DNA of 64,000 nucleotides from Schistocephalus solidus (GCA_017591395.1 WEDG01001038.1:1-64000); one strand, 5' to 3'. Counted from the stretch's first letter, positions 1 to 10,980 are shown. A program made the numbers and translations. Notes: generated from the letters alone by a model not told the origin.

Positions 1-285
1 CCCGCGAGTGTATTCCACATTGGTTGTATATCGCAGCGATGTTGTCGAATCTTGCGACCGTGCTTTTAGTTTGTTGAGCTGACGTTAAACCGGGATTTCT
101 CCAGTTTAAACATGAAGATTATCGCCAAGAGAAACTAAGGTATTCATACCTCTAATACGCAACGCTTTATCTAGTAATAAGTTCTTTCGCGATTTTATCC
201 ATGCCTTTTCCGTACCAGTTTCCCGCTATAAACGTAATGGCCCGATGAGAATTTATCGACAGTACGCGCATGCTCGGCAACTAAA
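1..285 (-). mobile_element. Penelope-like element fragment, heavily decayed
   Basis: Read on the minus strand, 285 to 1 aligns to the PLE at 2076-2420. It starts with the same terminal sequence (220-285, including tgctcggcaact) and runs into the RT region, where the aaactggagaaatccc stretch is recognisable. No open frame survives. It forms the outer part of one arm of a large inverted repeat and runs off the window edge. The assignment rests only on alignment to the better copy in this window. Confidence 0.6.
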
Positions 286-1060
286 TCTTTTGTTTTTGAT
301 CATTTAGTTTCCGGATATCAGTATTGAGCTAGAATGTTCGTACTATCGAATACCTTTCAGATCAACAGATAACTACTGGTTAGACAGATGACCATTGGTT
401 TAGCCATAGCTTCAAAAGATTTGTGAAAATATGGCAGGTTCAGTTATCGCGTTGTGAAAAGTTTGCACTTGATGTTCATGGCAATTGCTGGAAGATTTTG
501 AAGAAGAGAGAAGTGTTTCAGTACGACTTATGTTATGTAATATCCAGCACAACCGGTATTTTCCACTGAAGAAACGAGAAATACGAGGTCAATTTCCGGT
601 AAAGGTGGAAAATCCTCAACTGTTTAATAAAGTGCGATTGAATATATCACGTTGCGTAAACTGACCGCGAATTCTGTGCGAGCCACTTTCTTGGTCATGC
701 TTAGCGAGCAGGCGAAAATGCGCCGCGTTGTAGCGAATTTGCATTCCTGAGTCAGAGGAATTATGGTGCAGTAGCGTTTCATTGCGGGTGCAAATGGTAA
801 AAACGAATCTGGTCAATTTCTGCCTACTAAATGCTCGATGGTTCTACAGTTGTATGCGGAGTTAGATCAGATGGAGTTTAAGCCGATGACCGAATATTTG
901 AACAGCTAGATTCGATGATCGGCTAAAGCTCGAGACACTTTGCCGAGCTTGTTGACGCTATCTATTTGTCTGTCTCAGTAGTCTCGATGTCAGCTTTTTA
1001 GATGAATTCAAAGAAGCTTATAAGTCTGTTTTGGGAGAAAATGTGAACAGCAGAAGAAGC
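286..1060 (-). mobile_element. Family A LINE fragment, RT region, heavily decayed
   Basis: The minus strand matches the family A copies at 1110-2075 (+) and 5544-6650 (-) at many points, for example the tatcgaataccttt block near 345 and the aggtggaaaatcc block near 605. Frameshifts and stops are everywhere, and this is the most diverged of the three copies. At 285/286 it meets the PLE terminus at the same position as the plus-strand copy does, so this piece descends from a copy that already carried the PLE. Confidence 0.6.
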
Positions 1061-1109
1061 CGTACTTTACTAGTATCTTCAACGGGATAGCTCGACCTTT
1101 TTCCCTTTG

Positions 1110-2075
1110 AAGAAATTGAATTCCACATTTTCTCCAAAACAGACTTAAAAAATTACGAAAGCAACTTTGAGATTCATCTAAAAGCTCTTTGTCAGTTTAC
1201 TTAAGGATTGGACAAATAATTGAATAAGCATTGAAAATAAGGCTAGCGCGAAATAAGCGTAGGGTGTCTCGGGCACTAAGTGATGCCAATTCATCCAGAT
1301 CTGCTGCTCAAATCTTTCATGTTCGGTCATCGGCTAAACGTCTGAATGTAACTCCGCCCATATACGACTGTAAAACAATTTGTATCAGACGATTTGGGCA
1401 AAACAGAATTGTTAAATTCGTTTTTTGCCATTTACTTTACCAATGAAACTTGCCCTACTCCCATAATTCCTCTGCTTTCAAATTCAAATTCACTTCTAAC
1501 ACCTTTTTATTTCTCGCCTTCGCGTATTAAAAAAGAAATAGCTCACCTAAAAAATTCACAGTCGTTTTGAACTGATAACATTCCAATCTCATTTATTAAA
1601 CAGTTAAGGGATTTTCCACCTTTACTAAGCAAATTATTCGCAGTATTTCTCGAAAATGGTTTCTTCCCCGATTATTGGAAAACTTCTATTGTAATACCAG
1701 ATTTTAAATCTGGTTCCCGCTCGGATATTCATAACTATCGCAGTGTTCATAAAACACCCTCTCTTGCTAAAATCTTCAAAAAACTAATTGCAAAACTAAT
1801 CACGGATTTTTGCATAGGCAATCAAATTATAAACTTTTCCCAACACGGCTTTTTACCGGACGGCTCTTGTGAAACCTGCCACATGTCTTTTCTAAATCTA
1901 CTAAACCTCTCTTCGTAATGATCATCTATCTGTAGTAGTTATCTATGTTGATCTAAGAAAGGTATTCGATAAAATCCCTCACAGACGACTTCTAGCTCAA
2001 CTAGAAGCTTTAGGATTTCGTAGTCCCCTTACTGACTTTATTAGATCAAACTAAATGATCAAAAACAAAAAGTTT
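1110..2075 (+). pseudogene. Family A LINE, reverse-transcriptase region (pseudogene)
   Basis: Decayed coding region of a non-LTR retrotransposon. A short open piece at 1231-1446 has a near-identical counterpart at 6300-6485 on the minus strand. Downstream, the fingers-region signature (DIHNYR-like, then SQHGF-like near 1845) and the motif A relic (DLRKVFDK near 1950) are visible in broken frames. The coding line is cut at 2075 by a PLE and resumes at 3559. Other copies are 5544-6650, 10250-10980 and 286-1060. It cannot encode a working protein. Confidence 0.7.
2066..2075 (+). repeat. Target-site duplication, left copy (caaaaagttt)
   Basis: This 10-bp direct repeat recurs at 3549-3558 and brackets the PLE. 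The uninterrupted family A copy at about 5650 on the minus strand has a single aaaacgttta-like site here, as expected for an empty site. Confidence 0.75.
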
Positions 2076-3548
2076 AAAAAGACTAGTTGCCGAGCATACG
2101 CGTACTATCGATAAATTCTCATCAGGCCATTACATTTATATGGGAAACTGAGTACAAGAAAAAACATAAAATCACTTAAGGAACTATTACTAAGATGCAC
2201 ATTAAACGTGCAGCTCCATTATGACAATTAACTATACAGACAAATAGATAGATTAGCTATGGGCTACCCCGTTGGACCTCTCTTAGCCGATGTCTTCATG
2301 GGCAAACTGGAGAAATCCCAGTTTAGCGATCAGCTCAATAAACTAAAACAATACAGTCCATACGTTGACAACATCCTTGCGATTGCCAATGCAAAAACCA
2401 ATGTAGATGCACTCTTATATGCTGTTAATCAAGCACATCCCCCATCAAGTTCACGTTGGAGGTAGAAACGGGAGGTACGCTCCCTTTCTTAGACGTTCTC
2501 CTAAGCAGAAGACCTGACGGTATTGTCCGAAGGAGCGTTCATCATAAGAAAACCTGGTCTGGACAATATTCAAACTTCGGCAGTTTCGTACTCATCCGTT
2601 GTTTGGCGAAAAGGGCTAGCAAAATTTGTTTGGCGGACTGTATCAAAGAAGAGCTCCGAAAGATCCAGAACTTACTTCGCGAAAATGGTTATCCGGATAG
2701 ATTTATTACAAAGAAAATGGTTGCAAGAGCAAAGAAACCCACCACACTTACTGTGGAAAAGAAAACCCTATTTCTAAAAGTCCCCTCGCAAGGGGATGTG
2801 GCGAATGAACTCCTGAAAAGACGCCTTGACCAAGCCTTCGCACGAACCTACCCAGCGGCGAAAATTTGGATATCATTCTCAACTAACCCTGTTTTACACG
2901 GGGAAGGTAAGGAAAGGTTGCCGGCTCAAACCACCTCCATGTGCATCTACTCATTCACTTGCTCGTGTAGAGCAGGTTACATTGGTCGCGCAAGTAGGCG
3001 CCTAGCCAAAAATAAAGAAACACCTCCTGGCATGTCTGAGCAAAAGCGAAGTTAGAAGCATAAACAGCGCTATTCTCGCACATTTGGTGTATTTCGGACA
3101 CCATGTGGACCCTAACGAAGCCTTCCGTGTAATTTATAAAGTGGCACCAAACTATCCCACTTTACTGGGTCAGCAGCTGCTAGAAACAGAAGAAGCCACT
3201 GCCATCCGGTTGAGAAAACTGGTCTTGTGCGCACAAAATAAACCTCCTACAAGCTACGCCATGGCTTAATTTTATGTAGTCCAGGCCTTTCTCCTCTTCC
3301 CCTCCCCCCTCTCTTTCGTGAATGACCACCAAACCCTCACTGCCACTTAACCATTTGTCTTTTATCGCCACCTCCTCCCCTCTTTTAACGCGACTCACTG
3401 GTATGACGAGATGAACAATATTGATTTTATGTCTTAGCTTGTACCCCGTTTCCCATCTAAATGTACTGGCCCAATGAGAATGTATCGAAAGCACGCGTAT
3501 GCTCGCCAACTATTCTTCTGAATCCTTTGATGGGAATTTTCGGTTCCC
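2076..3548 (+). mobile_element. Penelope-like retroelement, 5'-truncated, with inverted terminal segment
   Basis: The insert lies between two copies of caaaaagttt (2066-2075 and 3549-3558). Its first ~70 bp (2081-2148) are the reverse complement of its own 3' end (about 3440-3505, sharing tctcat and cgcgtatgctcg), an arrangement described for PLEs. The body follows, 5'-truncated within the RT domain. It interrupts a family A LINE, so it is younger than that LINE. Family membership comes from the RT palm and GIY-YIG signatures given in the next entry. Confidence 0.8.
2170..3270 (+). pseudogene. PLE reverse transcriptase / GIY-YIG endonuclease (pseudogene)
   Basis: Penelope-type polyproteins combine an RT with a C-terminal GIY-YIG nuclease. 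Here the RT is entered just before the AMGYPVGPLLADVFMGKLE segment (about 2258-2314). The YADD-type catalytic box reads YVDN (about 2359-2370), so its second Asp is Asn. A frame change near 2456 leads into an open stretch (2456-3055) with the thumb and linker. The GIY-YIG core follows: Cys-rich CSCRAGYIGR (about 2962-2991). After a frameshift near 3055 the HHVDPNEAFRVIYK segment (3100-3141) follows, ending at LVLCAQNK. Loss of the RT N-terminus and frameshifts make it defective. Confidence 0.8.
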
Positions 3549-3558
3549 CAAAAAGTTT
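3549..3558 (+). repeat. Target-site duplication, right copy (caaaaagttt)
   Basis: Matches 2066-2075 exactly and marks the right edge of the PLE insertion. Family A LINE sequence resumes immediately after it. Confidence 0.75.
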
Positions 3559-3905
3559 GAGTAGTGTCCTCATACTCAAGTGCTACCCCGATTGTTTGTG
3601 TTGTCCTTCAAGGTAACGTATTAGGTCCTTTGTGGTTCTTACTGTATATAAATGATATTTCATCGATCGCTTAACATTCTCAATCTTTTATCTAGGCTGA
3701 TGACATCAAATGCATGCATTTCTTCTCTAACTCTACGACCGAACGATGCCTTGCACAAATTCATTCAGATTAAACGCTCTTCCGGCCTTTAGCTCCACAA
3801 AGCTAATGAAGTTCTCACCTTCTAAGTGTCGCTGCATGAGTTTTGGGCATGTAAGGCTGCCGCAACCTCTTATTTTTGAAGGTTGCTCTATGATTAAACG
3901 TTTCT
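3559..3905 (+). pseudogene. Family A LINE, RT palm and 3' part (continuation)
   Basis: Continues the LINE cut at 2075. A decayed GVLQGNVLGP motif lies at 3605-3634 and the polymerase box reads ADDIKCMH (3694-3717). The end (3780-3905) matches 4240-4385 on the opposite strand, so two copies of this LINE end face each other. Between them a short hairpin (acacaaaaa/tttttgtgt, about 3911-3952) is present. Frameshifted and not functional. Confidence 0.65.
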
Positions 3906-4019
3906 ATTGACACAAAAAATTTTTAGCTTCGTTAGCTAGTGTCTTTTTGTGTAGGAAGTTGTTAAAAGAGTCGGAAATATGAGTTTTTTGTGGAAATGCC
4001 TTTGGAAATCTTAAATTTT

Positions 4020-4482
4020 TTAACTGTTAGATTCGTTTATTAAACCGGAGAAAGGACAGCAAAATTCAAGAATGGGAAGTACAAACATACAATAAAGTCT
4101 TACTTTAATTTCAGGAAGGTAGAAATTATAAGAAATAAAGCCGCAAATCTGAGCTGCTTTGGCCGTTATTCTATCGGCATGAGGCGAAAGATCTAATTTA
4201 TTGGTGTAGTTTAAGCCCAAGTCCTTGATGAAGGAACGTTTGATCATAGGGCAACCTTCAATAATAAGAGGTGCGGCAGCCTTACAGGCCCAAATCTCAT
4301 GTAGCGACACTTAGAAGGTGAGAACTCCATTAGCCATGTGGAGCTCAAGGCCGGAAGAGCATCTTAATCTGAATTAATTTGTTTAAGGCATCGTTCGGTC
4401 GTAGAGTTAGAGAAGAAATACACGAATTTGAGGTCATTAGCATAAAAAAAGATTAAGAATGTTTAACTATCGATGAAAAATC
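4020..4482 (-). pseudogene. Family A LINE, RT C-terminal part, minus strand
   Basis: The open minus-strand stretch 4310-4020 resembles a LINE RT C-terminal segment (KDLGL then CMFVLPILEFCCP). It corresponds to the 3' half of the same minus-strand copy that starts at 6650; the ~1.05 kb family B insert (4493-5543) separates the halves. The plus-strand copy at 3559-3905 shows the uninterrupted sequence across that point (near 3640). Confidence 0.65.
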
Positions 4483-4492
4483 ATTTATATAC
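4483..4492 (+). repeat. Target-site duplication, left copy (atttatatac)
   Basis: This 10-bp direct repeat recurs exactly at 5544-5553 and brackets the family B element. The empty site in the plus-strand LINE copy near 3636-3648 has one copy (gtatataaatga on that strand). Confidence 0.8.
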
Positions 4493-5543
4493 GATAGTTC
4501 AACCGTTAATTTCGACGATGTCCACCGTATGCTCCACAGAAGGGTGGTGCAGGGACGGTGACTTGCACGTGAAGTAGTTTAAGTGATAGTTGCCTTGCGC
4601 TGCAGCTACCTCACTTCTTTACTCCTCCCCACCTGAGCCCGGTGTCAAGACAGAGTCAAGATGACCGTAGGCGGGAGAGGACGTAGGTGGCTGGCGCGGC
4701 CGGAGCCGCCCCTGGGCGTACCACTACACCTGGCTCAGATCCCACGAAGTAGGAGTGCCATAAAGTCCAAATTAAGAAGGAGCCATTGCAGCTTGACTCT
4801 CAGTCCACCAGTCAGCCACTCCACACAAAACACACATTCGACTGACCACGCGGTCCAAGTTATCCCGTCAGTTGGCAACCTTCCAAGCCACGGCTTTTAG
4901 CGCACAATGATAGTTTCAAGCGCGTCAGATTGTTTATAGTGAGGAACATGTGCTGACCTGTCGACCTCACTCTCTCTTCCACCCCCACAGTCAAAACGCT
5001 GTCCAAACCGGTCAGTTGTCTGATGCGGAAGTGAGCGCAGCTGCTGGTGACCTCGTCTACATGTACTTCGTACACTACCTGGCCCCCCAAACACAAGCAC
5101 CAGGATTTCACACAACAGGGGGTTGAAAGACTTACATCTCACCTGTGGGAGATAGCCAGAGGTCACGTTAAGAAGGAGACATCACAGCCTGACTCTCAGA
5201 CCACCAGTCAGCCACTCCACACAACACACATTGGACTAACTGTGAGGTCTGAGTGTATTGTCAGTTTGCAACCTTCCAGCCGCGGCGATTAACGTTACCG
5301 CACACTCTTCTCCTCCCCCACCTGAGCACGGTCTCATGACGCAATCAAGAAGATCGAAGATGAGATAGGTCGCAGGTAACTGGCGCGGCCGGAACCGCCC
5401 CTGGGCGTACCACCACACCTGGCTCGGATCCCACAGAGTGGGAGTGCCATAAAGGCCACATTAAGAAGGAGCCATTGCAGCCTGACTCTCAGTCTGCCAG
5501 TCACCCACTCCACACAAAACACACATTGGGTTGACCACGCGGT
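4493..5543 (+). mobile_element. Unclassified repeat element, family B, copy 1 (1051 bp, TSD-flanked)
   Basis: GC-rich insert bounded by a 10-bp TSD. It starts gatagttcaacc. An internal module of roughly 230 bp occurs twice in direct orientation (about 4622-4855 and 5307-5543), marked by ggcgcggccgga, cgcccctgggcgtaccac and cactccacac. A shorter partial module lies at 5165-5280. No credible long protein was seen; the open frames through it are overlapping and short. It has no terminal inverted repeats that I can see. Related copies are at 19587-19850, 28199-28975, 29930-30150, 48770-48885 and 56330-56800. Class is unknown: non-autonomous retroelement or DNA element. Confidence 0.75.
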
Positions 5544-6650
5544 ATTTATATACAGTTAGAACAACAAAGGACATAATACGGTACCTTGAAGGACACCACT
5601 AACATTCGGGGTAGCACTTGAGTATAAGGACCCCAAGTAAACGTTTTGTTTTTTATCATTATGTGTGATCTAATAAAGTCAGTAAGGGGACTACGAAATC
5701 CTTAAGCTTCTAGTTGAGCTAGAAGTCGTCTGTGAGGCCTTTTATCGAATACCTTTCTTAGATCAACATGGATAACTACTACAGATAGATTATCATTACG
5801 AAGAGAGGTTAGTAGATTTAGAAAAGACATGTGGCAGGTTTCACAAGAGCCGTCCGGTTAAAAGCCGTGTTGGGAAAAGTTAATAATTTGATTGCCTATG
5901 CAAAAATCTGTGATTAGTTTTGCAATTAGTTTTTCGAAGAGTTTAGCAAGAGAGGGCGTTTTATGAACACCGCGATAGTTATGAATATCCGAGCGGGAAC
6001 CAGATTTAAAAACTGGTATTACAATAGAAGTTTTCCAATAATCAGAAAAGAAATCATTTTCGAGAAATACTGAAAATAATTTGCTTAGTAAAGGTGGAAA
6101 ATCCCTTAACTGTTTAATAAATGAGATTGGAATATTATCAGTTCTAAACGAATGTGAAATTTTAAGGTGAGCTATTTCTTTTTGAATACGCGTAGGTGAG
6201 AAATTAATAGTTGTTAGAAGTGAATTTGAATTTGAAAACAGAGGAATTGTGGAAATGTGGGGCAAGTTTCAGCGGTAAAGTGGTTGGCAAAAAATGAATT
6301 TAACAATTCTGCTTTTGCCCAAATCGTCTGATACAAATTTTTTTACAGTCGTATATGGGCGGAGTTACATTCAGACGTTTAGCCAATGACCGAACATGAA
6401 AGATTTGAGCAGCAGATCTGGATGAATTGGCATCACTTAGTGCCCGAGACACCCTACGCTTATTTCGCGCTAGCCTTATTTTCAATGCTTATTCAATTAT
6501 TTGTTCAATCCTTAAGTAAACTGACAAAGAGCTTTTAGATTAATCTCAAAGTTGCTTTCGTAATTTTTTAAGTCTGTTTTGGAGAAAATGTGGAACAGTA
6601 GAAGAAGCTGTACTTTGATTAAATATCTTCAACGGGATAAATGCCATGGG
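5544..6650 (-). pseudogene. Family A LINE, RT region, minus strand (best copy of this family)
   Basis: A minus-strand reading frame at 6265-5858 carries the RT fingers region: KEIAHLKISHS, then FFSDYWKTSIVIPVFKSGSR, then SDIHNYRGVHKT and a terminal SQHGF. Family A copies at 1110-2075 (+) and 10250-10980 (-) share it. Upstream, 6485-6300 is near-identical to 1231-1446. The palm motif A relic is near 5760. Lower down it reaches a degraded LQGTVLCP box near 5600 before the family B insert. Stops and frameshifts throughout. Confidence 0.75.
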
Positions 6651-6699
6651 TTTTTTCTAGAATTTTTTCCAACTTTTCCCAAGCTTTCTGTCATTGCCG

Positions 6700-7060
6700 C
6701 CGTTAGTCTTCCCTATAGCGTATAAAATTCTGCACTAATTATACCCCCTTCTGCATCCTCGCCGTGTAAACACTCTCTTTTTTGTTTCCAGGTATAGTGT
6801 TCGTTGGAATAACTTGCCAAGTGATATAAGGTCGTTAACAAGTCTATCTGCATTCAATCAAAGACTGCACATTTATCTCAACACTTATTCTATTAACCTT
6901 TTATTTTCCTTATCTTTTTCCAGTAGCTTTCCCCATGACACGGAGAAAGGACCATCGGGAATTTAAGTGACCATCCTGAAGCTATATTTTCGGTACCTCG
7001 AGTCGCCCATGAACCATGATGTCGCCTTATATCACCAGTTTTCCACACGATGAAGTCATT
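6700..7060 (+). mobile_element. Family A LINE 3' end fragment
   Basis: The plus strand encodes a LINE C-terminal signature: YSVRWNNLPSDIRSLTSLSA followed by FNQRLHIYL (6791-6880). It ends EKGPSGI and a stop near 6964. The same end, including about 80 bp of 3' untranslated sequence, occurs on the minus strand at 46860-46516. It is a 5'-truncated 3' fragment. Confidence 0.6.
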
Positions 7061-7174
7061 TGGACTTTAACATTCGGTGGTCCACATTCTAAAATGCTGC
7101 CATTTCTTGGGATACTTACCATCATCAGAATTCAATTCTGTATCCTAAGATGCTGAGGACTTATGTTCATTGAC

Positions 7175-7560
7175 GCATTTTCCTAGGATTTTGTTTCATA
7201 CGCCAAAGTGATAAAGAACGAATCATCTCAACGTTTCATTATCTCATTCTGAAAATGCTACTGCAGTATAACCCTACTCTACCACCTGACCGTATTTTCC
7301 TAAGCAGTTTTTCTCCTACCTTCTTTTCAAAAATGAAGGTCTATTGAACTATGACTCCATTTTTAAGGTAGGAGTTACTTCATTGCCTTTTTGTTCTAGT
7401 TAACCATAGATTTTAAAACATTGCTGACTGTCAATTTAGCAGGAAAAGTTCTGTCTACAGTATTAAGTATATGTAAATTTTATATTCACACATTACCATA
7501 ACTTTATTTCGTTACTAATGTTTGTTTAGACAGTTCCTTGCCAGTGCTAACCAAATATTT
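7175..7560 (+). repeat. Dispersed repeat D, copy 1
   Basis: About 380 bp that matches 44100-44480 in the same orientation, from gattttgtttcatacgcc to the gtgctaaccaaatat edge. No coding or structural signature was recognised, and copy divergence is moderate. It could be part of a longer, unidentified element. Confidence 0.6.
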
Positions 7561-7579
7561 ATTCTAAAAAAAATTTTAA

Positions 7580-8665
7580 ATGTTGGAGAAAGGTCAGGTC
7601 ATTGGTTTAAAGAAGTATTAATCTTATTTGCCCCCTTAAACGAAAGAAAACAAACAATCGACCGTTGTGGATAAACCGTGAACTTCAGAACTCCTTTGAA
7701 AGAGAAAATAAGATGTGGAAGCGGTTTACACTAACGGAGAGTGTCGAGCACTTGCAGGAATACAAACGACAATGGCGTGTATGTAAGCGTGAGGCAAACC
7801 GACTCCGAAGGAACTATGAACTAACCGTACTACAGAACTCTTTGGAGAATCCAAAGATCTTATACGGTAGCATACGCAATAACCAAAGAAATGGTGACCC
7901 GATTCCAGTGCTGTGGTTCCAAAACGGACTATTGGAAACGGGTGACCAAACGAAAGCCTCAATCTTCTCTAGCTTCTTTCAGTCGGTATTCATTCATGAA
8001 ACAAATCCTCCTCCACTCCCCTACTCAGGGAATTTAAAACATTCAGAAACGTTTGCATTAGAACATAATCTTTTCTCCTTGCCCACATTGGAAAGGATGG
8101 AATTGCTCCACCTGAAGCCTGCCAAATTACCATGTCTAGGTAGAATTCATCAGCATGCCCTTCGAGAATTGGCTGATGTACTGTGTGAGCCGGTTTCGAT
8201 GAGGTGCTAAAAGTTCATGAAAGAGGGTGAACTACCGCAGAAATGGAAAATTGCTCTTATCTCCCCGATCACCAAAGAAGGATCCAAACTGGATTCAGAA
8301 AAGTACCATCACATTAGTTTAACCTGCATGTTGTGCAAGATCATGGATAAACTTTTTCAGAGACACATAATGAATTATTTGGAGTTAAAGAACGTAGTAT
8401 GTGCTGCCCAGCATGGCTATTGCCCTGGTCACTCATGTCTTACGAGTGGTCTGTACTCGCAGAAAAAAGTGGAAAAAAGTCATAGACCAAGGCCGTTCAG
8501 CTGATGTCATTTTCTTTTACTTCAAGAAGGCGTTTGATATCATACCTCATCGGCGAGTTCTATATAAAATTGGGCAATGTGGTATCCAGGGAAACGTTTT
8601 TAAATGGATCAAACATTTCCAGTCATACACACCGCAAAAATTACTTGTTTGCACAACTGAATAAC
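7580..8665 (+). pseudogene. LINE endonuclease-RT linker and RT fragment (pseudogene)
   Basis: The open frame 7665-8210 encodes the basic linker between APE endonuclease and RT typical of CR1-like LINEs (WKRFTLTESVEHLQEYKRQW near the start). It continues to the RT N-terminus. After a stop near 8210 the frame 8217-8504 holds LPQKWKIALISPITKEGSK, and 8401-8664 holds the motif A region (FFYFKKAFDIIPHRRVLYKI). In motif A the catalytic Asp position reads Tyr (YF before KKAFD). The copy ends at 8665, against the tail of a minus-strand LINE. Confidence 0.7.
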
Positions 8666-10191
8666 TGAATAAATAAATAAGTTATATATTTAAGGCCCAG
8701 AGGGCCCAATCATTACAAACTGAGTATCGTGGTATAAATAAATTCAAAGTGGATAATTGCTGCACTATATGAGCAACCATATGAGCAGCAGAAATGAATA
8801 ATATGGTAGGCACATCCGATTCAGAACGATTTGCCATTTTTTAAATAATAGTAAACAAATCTTGGCCTATACGGTAAACTAAAAAATAAGCAGTAAAAAA
8901 ACTTAAATTTTAATCGGAGGCAGAGTTCGGCGAGCCGCCAATTTAAAAAAACTAAGGAAAAAATCTGCTTCACTAAAAAATTAATAGCTAGATGGGATAG
9001 TACTGTGATGTTGCTGACAACGTATGAGAGTTCGGAACGCTCCTTATCGGGTGAGAGATAATATAGCAGTCAAATCTAGTGTTTATAACCACCAGTGGAG
9101 GTGAGAGAGGAGATACTCATCGAGGACAATAGGGTCAAAACGAAGAGTGGACAGTGGAGGTCACGAGATTATCATCGAGATACAACCTTGCTGACTGCAT
9201 AGTCCACCAGAAAAGAGGCGATACCATCAGAACCCACCTCGATCATCATGTGAACCTGGAACCTGGACCATCGTCAGGGTTGCAAAATCGGAAGAAATTA
9301 TCAAGGTTGTCAAGAGTTGGTGATGCTAGTTTAAAAGGAGGGAACAAAAAATTGAATGCAAAGATGGACTCTGCAGAAGATGATGGAACTATTTTTAAGA
9401 CACAAATATAATATCAAGAGAGCTGCCTCAAATACCAGGAGGGCCCATTTCAAAATCCAAAATTTGTGAGTTTGGGAAGGAAAAAGACAATAAGGACTTT
9501 GCATCTTCCGAAGTTCAATGTTTGCGTTATTTGGTTTTGAAAATAGCTTATGTAGACGACAACCTAATTTCCAGTGGAAGATTATTCCAAATGAAAGCAT
9601 ATTTGGAGGCAAAAAACTGAGAATGGTTAGTTGAGGACCTAAGGGGTGGTGAAATGATGATGGAGGATTTACGAGTGGCATAGGGTCAATCTACCGGAGT
9701 AAGAGCGTTAATTCGTGGGAGGCTTGGGCTAGAGTTAACGCGAAACAGGAAGCAGAGACCAGCTTCGAGTCTTCTTACCCAGAGAAATTTAATGCTTGCT
9801 AACTGGCATAGTCTTCGAGTAAAAATCCTCTAAACTTTTTCAATCTTACCGCGGTCAGAGGCATTCATCAGCCCTAAAAGGGGACAGCAGTATTCTAGGA
9901 TAGGAAGAACAAACATGTGGTACAGGTTTAACTTAATTTTCGGAAGGAAAAATTATGTGATATAAAATCACATATCTGCGCAGCCTCTGCAGAAATTCGA
10001 TCAGCATGAGGCGATAATGCCAGCTTATTCGTGTGACTTAGATCTAAGTCTCTTATGGTTGATTGTTCTAAAATTGTACTATTTTGATAAACTAGGGGTC
10101 CAGGAAGCTTGGCTGGGCCAAAACAAGTGAAACTACTCTTGGAATGTAAAGATTACATCTGCAAACTAGAACTCCAACGTGAGAGCATAAA

Positions 10192-10250
10192 TAAATAAAT
10201 AAATAGGTTTATTGATTTGGCACTGCTTCAGCGCCGTCAAATCATTAGAT
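10192..10250 (-). repeat. Short LINE tail insertion with (aaat)n
   Basis: On the plus strand, four aaat-type units followed by ggtttattgatttggcactg interrupt the A2 LINE. Read on the minus strand this is a 3' LINE/SINE tail (tttgacggcg ... caataaacc plus the repeat). A similar tail is at 48155-48230. It looks like an extremely 5'-truncated insertion. Confidence 0.45.
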
Positions 10251-10980
10251 CAGTGTTGCTTTTATCAACGCAACTATTGGCAGTGTCTTTAGAAATTGGA
10301 TAAATTCACTTGAGATCGTTAGCGTAAACGAAGTTGTATGCATTTTTGAGTAAAGTTAAAATTTCGTTGGTGTACAGAAGGAAGAGAAAGGGGAACTAGA
10401 ACCGTGCCTTGAAAAACGCCACTCGAGATCGGCTGAGATGTCGAATAGCTATTACCTACTAAGACCTTCAGGATGCGGTTAGACATATAGGAACCAATTA
10501 ATTCAAGAAGAGGCGGCCGGATGCCGAGCGCTTTCAGTTTTACCAGAAGACGTCTGTGTGGTACCTTTCAAAGGCTTTGCTCAGGTTAAAGAAGAGCACA
10601 ACCACTGAATTTTGCTCATTACGAAGGATAATGTCGAGAATAAGAAAAGCTAAGTGACACACTTCGCATGATCTCCCAGGTAGAAAACCATATTGCAAGT
10701 TGTTTAAGAGCTTATTTTCGAGGCAAAAGTTGAGAATTTGATTTAAAATAATTGTTTCAAGAAGTTTTTCTAGAGCCAAGGTTTTGTGAACGCCTCGATA
10801 GTTATTTATGTCTGAACGAGATCCCAACTTGAACACACAAAGAATAATAGATATCTTCCATGAGTCAGGAAATAATCCGTTTAAAAGATTAACTGAGAAT
10901 ATATGACAAAACAATTGGGGAAAGCTCGGCACTCTCTTAATAACTGAGTTTGGAATACCGTCAATCCCCGAGTGAATAAC
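10250..10980 (-). pseudogene. A2 LINE reverse transcriptase (pseudogene)
   Basis: Minus-strand RT fragment. FPDSWKISIILCVFKLGSRS precedes SDINNYRGVHKT, QYGFLPGRSCEVCH, and the motif A region NSVVVLFFNLSKAFERYHTD (near 10580). The catalytic Asp of motif A reads Asn (FFNLSKAF). The palm box near 10325 reads YANDLK instead of YADDLK. Both changes argue for a dead enzyme. The frame is 5'-truncated at about 10980, where plus-strand LINE sequence begins. Confidence 0.75.

Larger units (their letters stand above)
1..2420. repeat. Large imperfect inverted repeat (arms 1-1060 and 1110-2420)
   Basis: The left arm read on the minus strand follows the right arm through LINE sequence and across the LINE/PLE junction. 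The centre is at about 1060-1110, where the LINE 5' portions face each other (agaaaatgtg on the left, cacattttct on the right). The arms are clearly diverged, so this is an old duplication rather than a recent palindrome. Confidence 0.65.
8666..10980 (-). mobile_element. Family A-related LINE (A2), 3' half with long 3' UTR, minus strand
   Basis: Coding remnants run from 10980 down to about 9440, ending in a C-terminal WNNLPLEIR-like segment near 9590 and a GPPGI-stop near 9440. About 775 bp of 3' untranslated sequence follows to 8666, ending in ttaaatatataacttatttattt. The same 3' UTR occurs in the opposite orientation at 15009-15785. A short foreign piece with an (aaat)n tail (10192-10250) interrupts the 3' coding part. 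The body is non-functional. Confidence 0.7.

Noticed and set aside
4661..5522. Several 60-90-codon frames on both strands inside family B
   Set aside because: They overlap on both strands, differ between copies and have only compositional (Pro/Ser/Gly-rich) content.
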